In this document: positions 38,734 through 50,500 of the stretch, one piece after another
How the letters are laid out: the number at the start of each line of letters is the position of its first letter
How positions within the stretch are numbered: position 1 is the first letter of the stretch
NCBI GenBank assembly: GCA_003116975.1
Contig: BGKB01000129.1
Span: 1-64,000 of the forward strand
Direction of reading: 5' to 3'
Origin: Aurantiochytrium sp. KH105
Lineage: Eukaryota; Sar; Bigyra; Thraustochytrida; Thraustochytriidae
Length of the DNA: 64,000 bases
Program-made: the position numbers and the translations under genes
Notes under the pieces: generated by a model
The model's input: only the letters and a program-made list of their open reading frames with translations
The model's database searches: none
What the model was told of the DNA's origin: nothing

Positions 38734-40584
38734 ATGGTGTTGCAGGATGTGCGCGTTCTGACTGCGGACGATGAGGAGGCAGCGAACAAGGCGCGCGACG
38801 ATGGCTTCGATATCGTTCAAGCTGCCACAAAGGAGATGCCGGGTCTCGCCGTCAAACGACGAGCTGACGATGAAGAAGGTCAAGCCGTGGTTGAGTTTGC
38901 TGTCGCCTTCGGTCCCGACGATATCCCTCCTGGCTTTCGTGCAGCAGGGCCTAATCTTCAAGAATTCGTCAAAGTTCTTCATGCTCAATTGCAGCAGCAG
39001 CAAAAGCAACAAGAGGGAGAGGGATCGGAAACCAAAGACGGCGAGAACATTGAAGAAAAGACCCAAGAGAATGCTGCCATTGAAGATGAAATTCTGCTCT
39101 GCGTCCGAGAGAGTAATGACCCTTTAGAGCTTAGCAAGTGCGCCATCACTGAAGTGGAATTCTTGCCTGCTGGGATCTTTTCCAAAACTGGCTTTGAAGT
39201 GGTTACAATCGCGAGTGATGTCTTGGCGCTCGGGTTTCGCAACGTTGCAGCAGCTCCATTGCCCGAGGCCAATAACGAGGAAAAGATGGCAACGGACGAG
39301 GGGGAGAGCAAAAGCGAAGGTATGGAGGCCAACATCGACGAATCAAAGGAAGAATCCAAGGATGATGCTCCGATGAATGAAGCATCCAAAAAGGAAGAGC
39401 TCGATGATCAAGGAGAAGCGGAAGATGATGACGACGAAGATGACGACGAAGAAGAAGAGGATGGGGACGAGTGGCAGACGCGGCCAGACGCCGCCGGGTT
39501 TGAGCAAGCCGAAAAGCTTGAGGCTGGTGCTCTTGATGGCGAGCTTGGCGAGTGCATCTTGCCAAGCGCCGAGAGCAAATCCAATGAGCTTGAAGAAGCG
39601 GAGCGTCGTGCGCAGGCGGCCCGTATCGCTGAATTGATTGACAAAGCACGTGCAGAGAGAGAATCACTCACGCAGGCAAACGGGTGGCTCCAGCGAGACT
39701 TGGTGTCGCTTCTTCAAGCGAAGCAGGCCCAACACGCGACGGACACCGGAAGCACATCGGATCTGCATGGGACTGACACCGCCGGAGATTCTTTCGACCA
39801 AGAGGCAGAGCAAAAGTACAAGAACGCTCTGTCTGCATATCGAGATGCACGCGACACCCTGCACCGCACGCAAGAGTCGTATGATGGTGTGGCAATGCAG
39901 CTGCAATCCAAGCTAGATGCCAAAGAGAAAAAGTGCGACGAGATTCAATCATCCTTTGCGCACTTCAAGCGTGAAATTGCCAAACAGGCAGAAAACTCGC
40001 GGTCTGGTAAGCCGATCCCCATTCACATTATTGACCAGTTCGAGACCGCAGAGCGAGCCAAGGCCGGCGAGCTTGAGAAGATCCGTCTTCGGAATCTGCA
40101 TTTGAGGGCCGAACTGAACAAGCTGGAAAAAGCATTGCAGAATAAGGAACGTCTCGCCGACGGCCTACACTTGATCGACTTTGAGCAACTCAAGATTGAG
40201 AACCAGGCGCTGAGTGAGAAGATCGAAGAGCGCAACGAGGATCTTGCCAAGCTCAATAAAAAGACCACGACCACAGTGCAGGTGCTTACACATCTCAAAG
40301 AAAAGCTCGTGTTCGTGCAGTCCGAGGCTGTTCAGCTCGGCGACGAGCTCAAGGTCCTCGACAAGGAGCTTCAGCTCAGTCGTGATCAGCTTAACCAGAG
40401 CAAGAGGCAGAGAGACCAGCTCCGATCCGGCAACACCAAGAAACGCGAAAGCCAAGGATTCTTCAAGTCAACGCTCCTCGTGGAGGACTTTAAGAAGCGA
40501 GCGCAAGAAATCAAGGCGCTCAAGCGATCCATTCAGGATCTCCAACAAAAGCATGCAAATCTAACAGGAAGCAGAGATGAGTAA
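38734..40584 (+). CDS. CFAP184: Cilia- and flagella-associated protein 184 (CCDC96)
   Basis: 616 residues from the ATG at 38734 (the frame extends upstream only from a TTG). The C-terminal coiled coil, residues about 300-612, contains the CCDC113/CCDC96 domain with near-identity to animal CCDC96: LIDFEQLKIENQ (residue ~479), EKIEERNEDLAKL, TTVQVLTHLKEKL and the closing TLLVEDF segment. CCDC96 pairs with CCDC113 and links axonemal complexes near radial spoke 3 and the nexin-dynein regulatory complex, supporting flagellar beating. Residues 1-160 form a separate, mostly non-coiled region (VVEFAVAFGPDDIPPGF, ITEVEFLPAGIFSKTGFEV) that I do not recognise, and residues 175-260 are a Glu/Asp/Lys-rich disordered linker. 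Only 84 bases separate it from the INCENP stop. Confidence 0.92.
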   Translation: MVLQDVRVLTADDEEAANKARDDGFDIVQAATKEMPGLAVKRRADDEEGQAVVEFAVAFGPDDIPPGFRAAGPNLQEFVKVLHAQLQQQQKQQEGEGSETKDGENIEEKTQENAAIEDEILLCVRESNDPLELSKCAITEVEFLPAGIFSKTGFEVVTIASDVLALGFRNVAAAPLPEANNEEKMATDEGESKSEGMEANIDESKEESKDDAPMNEASKKEELDDQGEAEDDDDEDDDEEEEDGDEWQTRPDAAGFEQAEKLEAGALDGELGECILPSAESKSNELEEAERRAQAARIAELIDKARAERESLTQANGWLQRDLVSLLQAKQAQHATDTGSTSDLHGTDTAGDSFDQEAEQKYKNALSAYRDARDTLHRTQESYDGVAMQLQSKLDAKEKKCDEIQSSFAHFKREIAKQAENSRSGKPIPIHIIDQFETAERAKAGELEKIRLRNLHLRAELNKLEKALQNKERLADGLHLIDFEQLKIENQALSEKIEERNEDLAKLNKKTTTTVQVLTHLKEKLVFVQSEAVQLGDELKVLDKELQLSRDQLNQSKRQRDQLRSGNTKKRESQGFFKSTLLVEDFKKRAQEIKALKRSIQDLQQKHANLTGSRDE

Positions 40585-40668
40585 TCTAAAAAAGTGAATA
40601 TGCAGAAGCTGTCCATTCCAAGGCTCGAAATACTCGGAATGAGCGTGCATGTGAATGAGTTTACATGT

Positions 40669-43600
40669 TTACTCGAGGCCAAGATCCTTGCGATACTGTT
40701 TGGTCTCCTTGAGTGTAAGACCATCCTTGAGCCAGATACCGGAGCTCCCGCGCGACTTGTAACGCTTTTTGGAGCTTTTAAAGATGACCTCGAGATCGCA
40801 CGGGGGAATCTTGCCAAAGATCTTATCGGGATCCCGACGCTCATCAAAGTATTGACGATGCAGCGCACGCTGCAGGTTCGCCTTTTGCGCCCATTCTGGC
40901 ACGGGCTTTTGGGGAGTTTCGCTCTCTGAGGGACTCGAAAGCGAGTCGTCATCATCGTCGCTTGCGTCGGTGAGGGCGTAGTTGTCTGCTTCTCGCCGCT
41001 CGTCCAGCTGGTCATCTCGCTCAATGTCGCTCTCTGCCACCGCCGAGCTCTCTTCGCGCTCCTTTTCGACCCGGTTCATGGAGGGCGCAATATCGACGAG
41101 CGAATGCTTTTGGGGCTTGCTTGAGAGATCCGCGGAACTCGAGCTTTCCACGAAATGTGCGACTTCTTTCTGCTGTGGCGATGGCGGCGACGGAGGCGGC
41201 GGCAAACCGGGACTGCTTATCTCTTTTGTGATGTTCGTGACAACAACATTCGGCTTTGCTATTGCAAATCCTGTCGCGCCTGATGATACGGCAGCACCAC
41301 CACCGCCACTTGTAGACTGTGCGGAAGAGTTTCCACTTGTCGACACTGCGACAGGAGGGGCGATCTTCTTCTTCAAGAAGCGGAACGAGCTCGACGACGA
41401 AGTTGTCGACGATGCAGGCTGTGCAGTCTCCTCTGTTGATTCATTGTCGGCCTGCGCTTGGCGGGACTTCATTCGCATCTCCTGCATGAGACGGAGTTTC
41501 TCGCGACGCTCGTGTTCCAGACGCTCCATCTTCTCTTTGGCAATCTGAGCCTTCTTCAGCGCTGGTACCACACCCTTTACTCGGGGCGGTTTGCCCGAGG
41601 TTGTTTTATCGACAGGGATCTTCTTCACGAACGAGGTCAGACCGCGGATGATGTTACTTGGTACCGTCCCACGCGGCGGCACCCCGACTTCCTTCTTGGC
41701 CGATGAAGGTCCAGGGGTCTTTGTGGTGTCATCCATGGAGCCCGACGAGACTTCGTGGGTTAGCTGGGATGAGGGGCGAGTCACTGTTGCCATCGGGATC
41801 TTCTCGTCGCTGGATTTGTTCGAAATCGCAGAAGTGGACACAGATCGGGTGATAGAGACGGTAGGGCTTTCCTCCTTAGCTGCAGCGATTTTCGCGGATG
41901 GGGCGTTGCGCATACGGTCAATGGCTCGTTTCCGGGCCTCTTCGCGCATTTGCTCTGCTTCTTGGAGAACGTCTTGCGATGTAGGTGCCGTGCTCGACAT
42001 ACGGCGAATACGATTCTCCATCTCCTCGAGTAGTTGCTGTTTACGACCCCCTTCGCTGGAGTCCGCCCGAGCATCCTCGGCCCCTTGTCCTGGTGTGTTG
42101 GATGACGACGATGACGAGGTGAAGCTCGAGCGCGCGACACCCATGCGAGACCCACGTTGCGAGTTGCCAGGCTGCGACGCGATGCTTGGCGAGCTCTCGA
42201 GCCCAGCAGAAGAAACTGAAGCAGACCGAATCTTGCCCTCACGAACACGCAGTGACTTGACCATCGCTGGCGAAGGCGGCTCGAGATCAGCTTCTGCCGG
42301 CTCCACGGACTGCCGCTGCGTCGCATCGAGCGAATTCTGAGCCGATTGTGATAATGAAGACTGACGACTTGCCAGACTTCGCACAGTAGTGGTGCCGGAT
42401 GGCTGTGGTGTGAGCGTTTTCGATCCGCTTGCAAGAATGGACTTGGCAACACTCGACACAGACGCAGATTTTGGCGGCGGCGGCGGTGTCATTGCCCGCT
42501 CGTGCTCATCCGAAAGTTTTCGCCGTTTCGTTTCCTCTCCGTCTCGGCCAGAAGGTGCCGATTCCAAAGAGTTTTTGCGTGTCGAATCGGGAGTTTGCGG
42601 TCCATTGGCAGAACCACTGGCCTCGAGGCTAGTTGCAAGATTCGAGGGCCGAACCGATGGCGATGCAGACGTCATTGCCTCGATGTCTTCATCTTTCGAT
42701 TCTGGAGAGGGCGGTGTACTTGCTCTGGAAAGCGCATAAGGTCGCGCAGGTAAGGCAGGTGGATGGTCTTCTTCTTGGGCGTCCTGCTTGGAAATATCCT
42801 TCTTGCCGGGCGGTGTTTTGAAAGCAGGGGATTTGTTCTTTTCGTCCGCAGTCTTTTGCTCCTCCTCATCGACTTGCACGCTGCTCTTGGCTGCATCTTC
42901 TTTCGGCGTGGAAGAATTTTTAACAATCGCGGCGACTGTGCCTTCGGCATCGTCATCAGTTGCTGTTGTCAGAGACTGGCTCTGGAGTCTATGTGCCTCA
43001 TCGATTTCCCCTTGATCGTTGCCTTCGGCCTTGGACGCAGCGTCGGCGGACTGACTATTTTCATGATCATCTTTCTCTGAAGAAGCAGGGCCGGCAGTTT
43101 CCGCTAGAGCTGCAGGGCCAGTGTTATCAGAGGGTTCGGTACCAGTAACGTCGATGTCAGCGTCGCTGTCGTCATGTTTTTCATCGTTCTGGTCATCCTC
43201 GTCATCGCCAGCATCGCCCGCAAGCTCTTGCTCACGTTCCCATGCCTCTTTTGCCTCACGGTTAGCCTCGGTGGCCATATCCGAGGCTAAAAGCTCGGCA
43301 ACATCCGCCTTTAAACGATAACCCTTGAAAGAGATGCCGCGCTTTTTAAGTGCAGCCTTAATTTTGGCGACGGTGAGCTGCGTGCATTCATCGATGAAGT
43401 CGGCAGAGGTTTTCGGTTGAGGAGGTGGACCAGCCCCAGCGACGCGCAGCTTTTTGCCGGCGTCGCTCTGGTTGCTGATTCGCTTGAGCTCGGCCACCCC
43501 CTCGTCCGACTTACGCTTGCGGTTTGAGGACGGAACGGGCGCAAAGGAGCCTATGGCAATGTTGGCGACGGCCATGGATGACTCGCGGCGCTTGATGTTT

Positions 43601-43941
43601 CGCTTGACGTCCTCGGCGGTCTCTGCGCTGACGCGCCGATTAGGGGCGTCCGCGGCCCCATTTTCCTTGTCCTCCTGCTTGAGCACCTTGTGCATGACGT
43701 CTTGGTCATAGGTGTTAAACTTTGTTCGGTTTGTCGACTTGTCGCGCAACACCTTGGGGTCGCAGTCCTTGATGTTGGACAAGATGAGTCCTCCACGCTC
43801 TGCAAACTGTCCACGAGCCCATTGCAGGTGCTTCTCGAGCTCTCTGTCGAGCTCCCGCTTCTTGCTCTCCCCCAGCCGAGACAAGTTGTCCAGGATTTGG
43901 TTCACGATATTGCCCTCGCCCGTCTGCTGCTGGGTCATCAT
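40669..43941 (-). CDS. INCENP: INCENP-like inner centromere protein (chromosomal passenger complex)
   Basis: 1090 residues from the ATG at 43941 (MMTQQQ); the open frame goes on to a GTG upstream. INCENP is the scaffold that binds and activates Aurora kinase in the chromosomal passenger complex, acting at centromeres and the spindle midzone. The call rests on the C-terminal IN-box, residues about 1010-1075: KPVPEWAQKANLQRALHRQYF, FGKIPPCDLEVIF, KRYKSRGSSGIW, including the Ser-Ser pair that Aurora phosphorylates in the TSS motif. The N-terminus (residues 5-90) is helical and could be the survivin/borealin-binding part. Near residue 190, KIKAALKKRGISFKGYRL resembles a SAP-type DNA-binding unit. 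The middle is disordered with a Lys/Arg/Glu single-helix-like stretch (residues about 780-840). Tail-to-tail with CFAP184. Confidence 0.86.
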   Translation of the reverse strand: MMTQQQTGEGNIVNQILDNLSRLGESKKRELDRELEKHLQWARGQFAERGGLILSNIKDCDPKVLRDKSTNRTKFNTYDQDVMHKVLKQEDKENGAADAPNRRVSAETAEDVKRNIKRRESSMAVANIAIGSFAPVPSSNRKRKSDEGVAELKRISNQSDAGKKLRVAGAGPPPQPKTSADFIDECTQLTVAKIKAALKKRGISFKGYRLKADVAELLASDMATEANREAKEAWEREQELAGDAGDDEDDQNDEKHDDSDADIDVTGTEPSDNTGPAALAETAGPASSEKDDHENSQSADAASKAEGNDQGEIDEAHRLQSQSLTTATDDDAEGTVAAIVKNSSTPKEDAAKSSVQVDEEEQKTADEKNKSPAFKTPPGKKDISKQDAQEEDHPPALPARPYALSRASTPPSPESKDEDIEAMTSASPSVRPSNLATSLEASGSANGPQTPDSTRKNSLESAPSGRDGEETKRRKLSDEHERAMTPPPPPKSASVSSVAKSILASGSKTLTPQPSGTTTVRSLASRQSSLSQSAQNSLDATQRQSVEPAEADLEPPSPAMVKSLRVREGKIRSASVSSAGLESSPSIASQPGNSQRGSRMGVARSSFTSSSSSSNTPGQGAEDARADSSEGGRKQQLLEEMENRIRRMSSTAPTSQDVLQEAEQMREEARKRAIDRMRNAPSAKIAAAKEESPTVSITRSVSTSAISNKSSDEKIPMATVTRPSSQLTHEVSSGSMDDTTKTPGPSSAKKEVGVPPRGTVPSNIIRGLTSFVKKIPVDKTTSGKPPRVKGVVPALKKAQIAKEKMERLEHERREKLRLMQEMRMKSRQAQADNESTEETAQPASSTTSSSSSFRFLKKKIAPPVAVSTSGNSSAQSTSGGGGAAVSSGATGFAIAKPNVVVTNITKEISSPGLPPPPSPPSPQQKEVAHFVESSSSADLSSKPQKHSLVDIAPSMNRVEKEREESSAVAESDIERDDQLDERREADNYALTDASDDDDDSLSSPSESETPQKPVPEWAQKANLQRALHRQYFDERRDPDKIFGKIPPCDLEVIFKSSKKRYKSRGSSGIWLKDGLTLKETKQYRKDLGLE

Positions 43942-44561
43942 CGTCCCAGTCCGCGCCCGCGCTTCTTGCCCGCGCGACGCCAGGAGATAGATCTCGCCGC
44001 GCCGCCAGGGAGCCGAGCTCGCGACACGCGGGTCCTGCCGCACTGCGCCGCGCCGCGCCGCGTCGCACCGCGCCTCCGCGCCCTCGGGCCGCGCTCTCGC
44101 TCGCTCGGCGTCCGCTCACCTCGCTTTCGGGTCTGCGCCGCGACTGTTTCGACCCGGCGGTTTTACAATTCCTTAGGCCCGTTCATCGCGGTTAGGCCTC
44201 TTTGCCTCGCCTAGCGCGCTGCTACGGCCGCCTACCTGGCTCGCCACGTTGACCCGGCAAGGCGAGAGGGGCGTGTTCTCGGAGGCCGCGAGGGCGCGAG
44301 ATGCAGGGGCCAGATGTGCAGATCTATCTGGCAGCCTAGCAGAGGGCGTGCGTCGTTGCTTGGTGCGCTCGCCTATGCTCTGGTGGCGAAGGAATGGCGA
44401 GTGTCGTCGATTATCGTCACCGATCGATCCCGTATCGGGACAAGAAAAACGGAGAGAGAGGCCAGCCAAGTCGAGTGAAGAACCAGAGATTGATGAACAA
44501 GGCAGAAGCAGGCAAGCGATAACAGCGAGCAAGGGTAGTTTATACTTCTTTATGAGGAGGC
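43942..44561. other. Region between INCENP start and ferlin stop
   Basis: GC-rich next to the INCENP start (CGCCGCGCCGCGCCGCG, 44046-44066), then ordinary sequence with TAGGCC motifs at 44174 and 44192. Presumed INCENP promoter and ferlin 3' flank; no gene seen. Confidence 0.45.
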
Positions 44562-47500
44562 TTACAGGTTGAGCATCTCGAGCTCGGCAGCGTCTACGCT
44601 GGCGGTACGGCTCGTCCCTGACGCAGAACTTCGTTTCTCCCGCTTGGATTGTTTTGGGGTGCTGCGAGATCGGCAGCAGCCACCACAGCAGTTTCGGACG
44701 GGCTCATCGTCACCCCTGCCTTCAGTGCCGAGATACTGCTTTTCCTTTTCACGATCAAAAGCTTGTGCCTCGAGATCGTAGGCGCGCGCAAGCTCTTCTT
44801 CCTCCTTGTTACGACGGCGACGATCAGCAATGCCGCACCAGCAACAGGCGCCAACAATGACGAGTGCCACAAGGGCAATGAGAAGGTAGCCAACACCATG
44901 CGGGATGGTATTGAGAAAGGAAAAGAGACTCGTGACCTGGGGAAAGAGAACCACGGTGAGCACAATCGCCACGAGAATGATAAAGACGCAGCAAAACTTG
45001 ACGCAGAGATCGGGACCCAGACACTCACGTAACACGTAAAAGGGGTTCCAGAAAAGCTTCCAATTGAGACGGCCAACTGGCTTTGGCAATTTTGGAAAGC
45101 GGTTCGGCTCAGAACGTCCACCGCCGTTGCTTAGAGAGGTTGTGGCAAGATCCTGACGAACAAGCTCCACAGAGACCCAGAGCTTTCCCATGTCGCGTTT
45201 GACCCCATTCTCCATTGAGTACAGTTTGAGTGCCTTTGAGTTGGGCGGGTCTCGATGAGACAAGACGCTTCCAGCCCAGGGTGCGTACGTGTTGATGAGC
45301 TCGTTTGCCTCTCCACGTTTTTCTTCTTCTTCTGGATCTCCGGATTCTCCGCCCGCAGAGACTTTGACGCGCTGCTTGCGTTTCTCCTCTTGCTTTTTCC
45401 GCTTGCGTTCCATACGCGTAGCGTGGCGTTTCTCTTTGCGTGCCTCTCGACCTCGCGTGCTATAATGCGAATCGAGATCGTCTGGGTCTGCATTTGTGGC
45501 TGCTACTCCGGTGTCTGGATCAACTCGGATACTAATGCTCGAGTCTTGCCGGCCCACGCGCCCCTCGTCGTCGTTGTCGTCGTCGCCGCCATTCTTCTGC
45601 TCTTCGTCGGCGTTGTTGAAATTCCCATTGGCAGGCATTTGGACGAATTCCTCTCGCGTAGAAACCACCGGTGTGGGCGCAGAGGGCTCGCGTGCAGGCT
45701 TGGGCGGAGGGCGCGGCGCGCGCCTATAGCCAGAGTCAAAGACCTCGTAACGCTCTTCGTTGCGCAAGTAGGCTGCTCGCAAGTGGCTGGAAAGGTCAAG
45801 AACGGTCTCGGCAATCAGATCGTTCCACTTTGTGACGTCGCGGTCCCAAATCTGGATAGTGAGGCGGCTCTTGAGCTTGGACAAAGGCAGTTGAATATTG
45901 GGCATTTTGATACGATAGTTCCAGGATCCCTTGCCCTTTTTGGCGCGCCAGTGCGTGTCCGTCTCCTTCCAGGACTTTTCACTAAAACCGTTAAAATTGC
46001 AACGCACGTAGAGATCGTTCTGCTTGGTAAGAAAGTCGAAACTCGGCACGTCTTCACACTTCCATATGATGACGCGCATCTCATAGACCGTGTCTGCAGG
46101 TGGCGAGACGTCAATCATGGGGTACTTGATGGCTGTCGGTTGGTCCATAATGTCACACCACAACTCGACCTTACCTTGCTCGAGCTGAGAGGTCGGAGTC
46201 CAAATCGACCGAAGCTCGACAGGCTTGCGGAGATAAGTCTCCACCTCGGAGGTGTCTGCATCGCGAGACTCCTCGACGACAACTTTGGCTGCTTCTTCTT
46301 CGTCAAGCTCGTCCTGCGTGCGTTCCTCGAGACTCTCCTCGGCAGCAATTTCCTTCCAGCGCTTGGAGAACCAGCGGTCCTCAATATCGATCGTAGTTTC
46401 GCCAATCAGATCGTCGCTCGAAAAGAGGTCATAGTCCATGGCTCGAATTCGCAGCTGTGAGGGCCCTGGGAGCTCCGTGTGAAGTATAAAGGAGCGGTAA
46501 AAGTTCGGGTTGATCGAGTTGGGAATGTAGTTCTTTTGGTCGTTCACTTTGATGCGCCCAAGCTTTAGCGACAAGTACGGGTCACTCTTGCCGCCACCCA
46601 CATCCATGGGGATAAAGTTGAATCCCTTGAGCACATTCAGACGCACCTCGACGGGCCGAGGAACGAGCATCTTGTCGAGCATCGACGTCGCAAACACGCC
46701 ATCTTCTTCGTTAGGCTCACGAAGCGAGGATGGGGATTCTGCGTCGAGTAAGACTCGCATAGCTGCCTTCAGTGTGCCGACATTGCGCAGATTTGGCTTG
46801 AGTTTTTTACCAATGAGAGACTTGCGAATGCGCTGGCCGCGGAAAAGAGGAAAACTCTCGAATGGAGTGGGACCCAAGACAGCCTCGAGCTCATGCTCGT
46901 ACGTTTTGCGACCCTTCATGAACTGAGGCAAGGGAAGCGGGTCATGATTGGCCCACTCTTCGAATTCGAGAATGGTGTTGCCCCTCATCGAGTCCGAAAC
47001 GTCACTCTCCGTGTCCGAAGGAAGAGAATCATTCACATCGCTCGAGGCATCGGATGCACCGCTTGTAAAGGCGTCGTCATCCGTGATAAAGCCATCATCA
47101 TCATCTTCTTCGAAAATTGTGGGCGGATCTTCCGCAGCCTCGTCGAGAGCATCAGCTGCCTCGCCAGGGCGCCCTGCGGCGCCGCCGCGTCCGCCCGCGC
47201 TTCCAAGAGCGGGATCCTGACCTGCGGGACTTGTAAGCGCCAAGAAACGCTCCAGCTCGTGCTCTTGCCCATGATCGTCCTGGTTCTCGATATTTGGGTT
47301 ATTTCTCGTATCCGGTGGTGCCCCGCCGTGCGGGACGTAGTCCGGTGAGGTCGGCACAAATCGCATGAGATCAACAGCGCTCGTCGCTACGACTTCTTTC
47401 TTGAGACCACCGACACGAGCATCCTGAACGGTGACTTGCAGTCGTGGTAGAAAAATGAGATCCTCGGGAAGCTTGAACTTTAGCTCGATGAGTTCACCAA

Positions 47501-50500
47501 AGTTGGGATCGCTGCCCGTGGGACGTTTGCTGCGTTTCGTCCGATGTACATTCCGCTGTCGAGACGCGTCACCAAGGTGGAATTCGACGAGAGAATTTTG
47601 GACGGGGATGCCGCGAAAGGCGGCCAGATTCCGTAGTCCAAGCACCGCGATTTGCAAAGTGGCCTTGTGGTGAGTAGTGGGCCGAATGTTGGGTACCGGT
47701 GGTAAGGTCGCAGGATTTCCCTCACGCAGCGGAAAGATCTCCGTCGACACGAGGATTGCAGCATCGGCACAGTCGCCAGGTGCTACTTGGAAGAGAAGGC
47801 GCCATTCTGGTTTGGTCGTGGCGTATGCCGTGGCGCCCGGTTGAGCCAAAAGAATGCGACTGGATCCGAGGTAATCGTCGGGATCAAATCGGTCATAGTC
47901 GTAGACATCAATGACTGCCTGCGGCGCAAAGCGAGCCGGCGGGAGGAGAACCCGCGAAAAAGTGACCGTCTCGTACCAAAGTGGATTGTTCGTCCGCGTT
48001 CTGCGTGAAACTTTCCCTGCCTTTTCGCCAAGTACCCTTACGCGCGCGTATGGGTCGCTCATGCCATCGCTATCGGCAGCTGGAAGATCTTTTCCCTGGT
48101 ATACGTGCACGCGAAGCGCAAAGGGTTCTTTCTGCATAAATGGGTCGAGCTGTTCTTGGGTCCACTCTTGTTGAGTTGCAGAGGCAAGGTCCTGTGGTCC
48201 AAGACCGATTCGTACAAGAACGGATCCAGGAAAGTCGTCGTCATCGAGACGATTGTTGGCCTTATCTTCAGCAAGAGTGACCCAGCGCGGCTCACCGCGA
48301 AAGCGCTCGAGAAGAATCTCTTCGGGTCTGAAGCGCGCAAAAGAGATGGCGCGGCCGCTACTGTCTTCCAAGTAAAGAAAAAGATCGGGGACTTGGGCTT
48401 CTTGAAGCTGCGCGAGTAGGTACTTGCGCATGAGCATTTGTTGACGCTCGAGATAGTCAAGCTGCGAAAGCTTGTCCTTGGTGCCGCCAGGAGTGTTCTC
48501 GCCAGCAAGAGCGGGCGGTGGCGGATTGCCATGCGACTTCGTTCTTGACGGATCACTGCGCAGACGCAAGGCGTCGTCGGGAATGCTCTTGCGGTGTCGG
48601 GCAATTGTGGCCTCAAGATTGTCGAGACGATCGACGACGGCCTGTACCTGTGGCGATTCCCATAGCAAAAGCAATTCCGCCGGGAATTCCAGCGTCGCCT
48701 CATGCGCTTCCACCCAGTCCACGGTCGCACCTTCGCCAGGTGTGACTGCGCGCGTCGAAAGCTTGTAGGGGCCCATAGAGAGCGCACTTGCCACAGAAGC
48801 ACGAGACTTGAACCCGATGGCGCCCTGAGTCCTCGGAATCGACGAACCAGCGATGGCCCAGAAACGAAGTACATACGGTCGTGTAGGCGGAACGAGGCTC
48901 CGTTTGATGGAACGTATGTGCTTTTTATGAATGGTTTCAGGCTCCTCGGAGTCTTCGCGGTCAACATAATTGCGAAAACTGAGCAAGATGCGACCTCGGT
49001 ACGCCGAAGCCTTGGCTGGATTGCGATTCATTTCTTCGGCGTCTTCATTTCCAAAGAGACCTGATTTGCGAGGGGCGCCATAGAGAATGTACCAGCGCGG
49101 CACGATGCCTCCTTTTCGCGGAAAGCGGGGAGTCGAGCGGATAACGTCCTGGTAATTGACGAGCAGTGTGCTGACGAGATCATTGCTGGAAGCCTTATCG
49201 TAGTCGTAGACGCTAATATTGACGTTACGAGCAAGGCGTGGATTGAATGTGGGCATCCAGAGCTCCTCGTTGAAGACAACTCGAAGCGACTCGGAGCGAC
49301 GATGCGCGGCATCATCGATCATCTGGCGCGCCGTCGTTCGCGGACGCGACACGGACACCACGCTCGTCTTGCAAGGTGGATTTCCGCTAAACTTCATCTT
49401 GACAAAGGCATCGAGACCCTCGGTGCCGGTGAGTTTGGAGCGATCGAGCGCCGGAAGGTCTTCTGCAATGTAGACTTGAGCACGTAGAAAACGGAGCTCC
49501 TGCTGCACATTGGGAGGCAAAAGAACCTCTGCGATCTCCTCGTCGTGCACCCCATCGTCATTCTTTGCATCATCATCTTCATCAAGATTGACGGTGTCCC
49601 CGGGTCCAACGACCGTGACGCTGACCTTTGCGTATCCCTGAACGCCCGTGTCTTTGGGGTTCTTTTCGTCAATGAGACCAATCCACTGATTCTTGTGCGC
49701 GTGGTCGACACGGTAGTACACGTCGATGAGATTGAAAGTGAAAGAACCAATGAGGTCGTTCCGACTGATGAGATCGGCGTCAAAAACGGAGAACTTGATC
49801 GTAGCAGCCTCAACAGTGTTCTCATCCATGTCATTGAGGTCAAGAAAGAGTTGTTCGTCAAAAACGCATGAGCGAACTGCCTTTTTGATGCTCGTGCTTC
49901 GCGTAACAGTCTTGCGCGCCGGCACATCGATGGTGACGGTACACACAGGGTCGCTGGTGCCGCTCAGGTCTTCGGGGTGGAGCTCGCGCACCTCAATGAC
50001 GTGAAAGATGACACGGTAGGCGCCCGCTTTGATATCGAGCTGCATTGCGTTCTCAAGGGCATCCTGCTCCTCGCGCTGCCTTCGCTCCATGGCGTCTTTT
50101 TCTTCCTCCTTGTCCTCTTCGGTCATGGCGCCTTCAATACCGCTGACTTCGTCGTCGTCGCCGTCTTCATTCTCGTCAACTGCCGCGCCCATTTCGCTCG
50201 CGACGTTTGCCGCTTCGGGACTGACGGCAAGATCGTCCTCGTTGTCGGTGTCCTCGTCGAGGTCATCATCGAAGAAGGAAAGCGCGGCGTCCTCGTCGTC
50301 TTGGAGCTCTGCGTCGTCTAGAACGCCGATATGTGCACCTTTGGCTGTTCGCTTAATGCCAATACGAGAGTACACTGCAAGGCGCGTCTTGCCCGCGAGA
50401 CGACGTCGGTACAGCCATCCAACGACAACGCGAAGTTCGCCAAAGTCGCCTTGGGTCCCGTACGCATCTGTGAGCTTGAGCCACAGACCACGATTGACCT

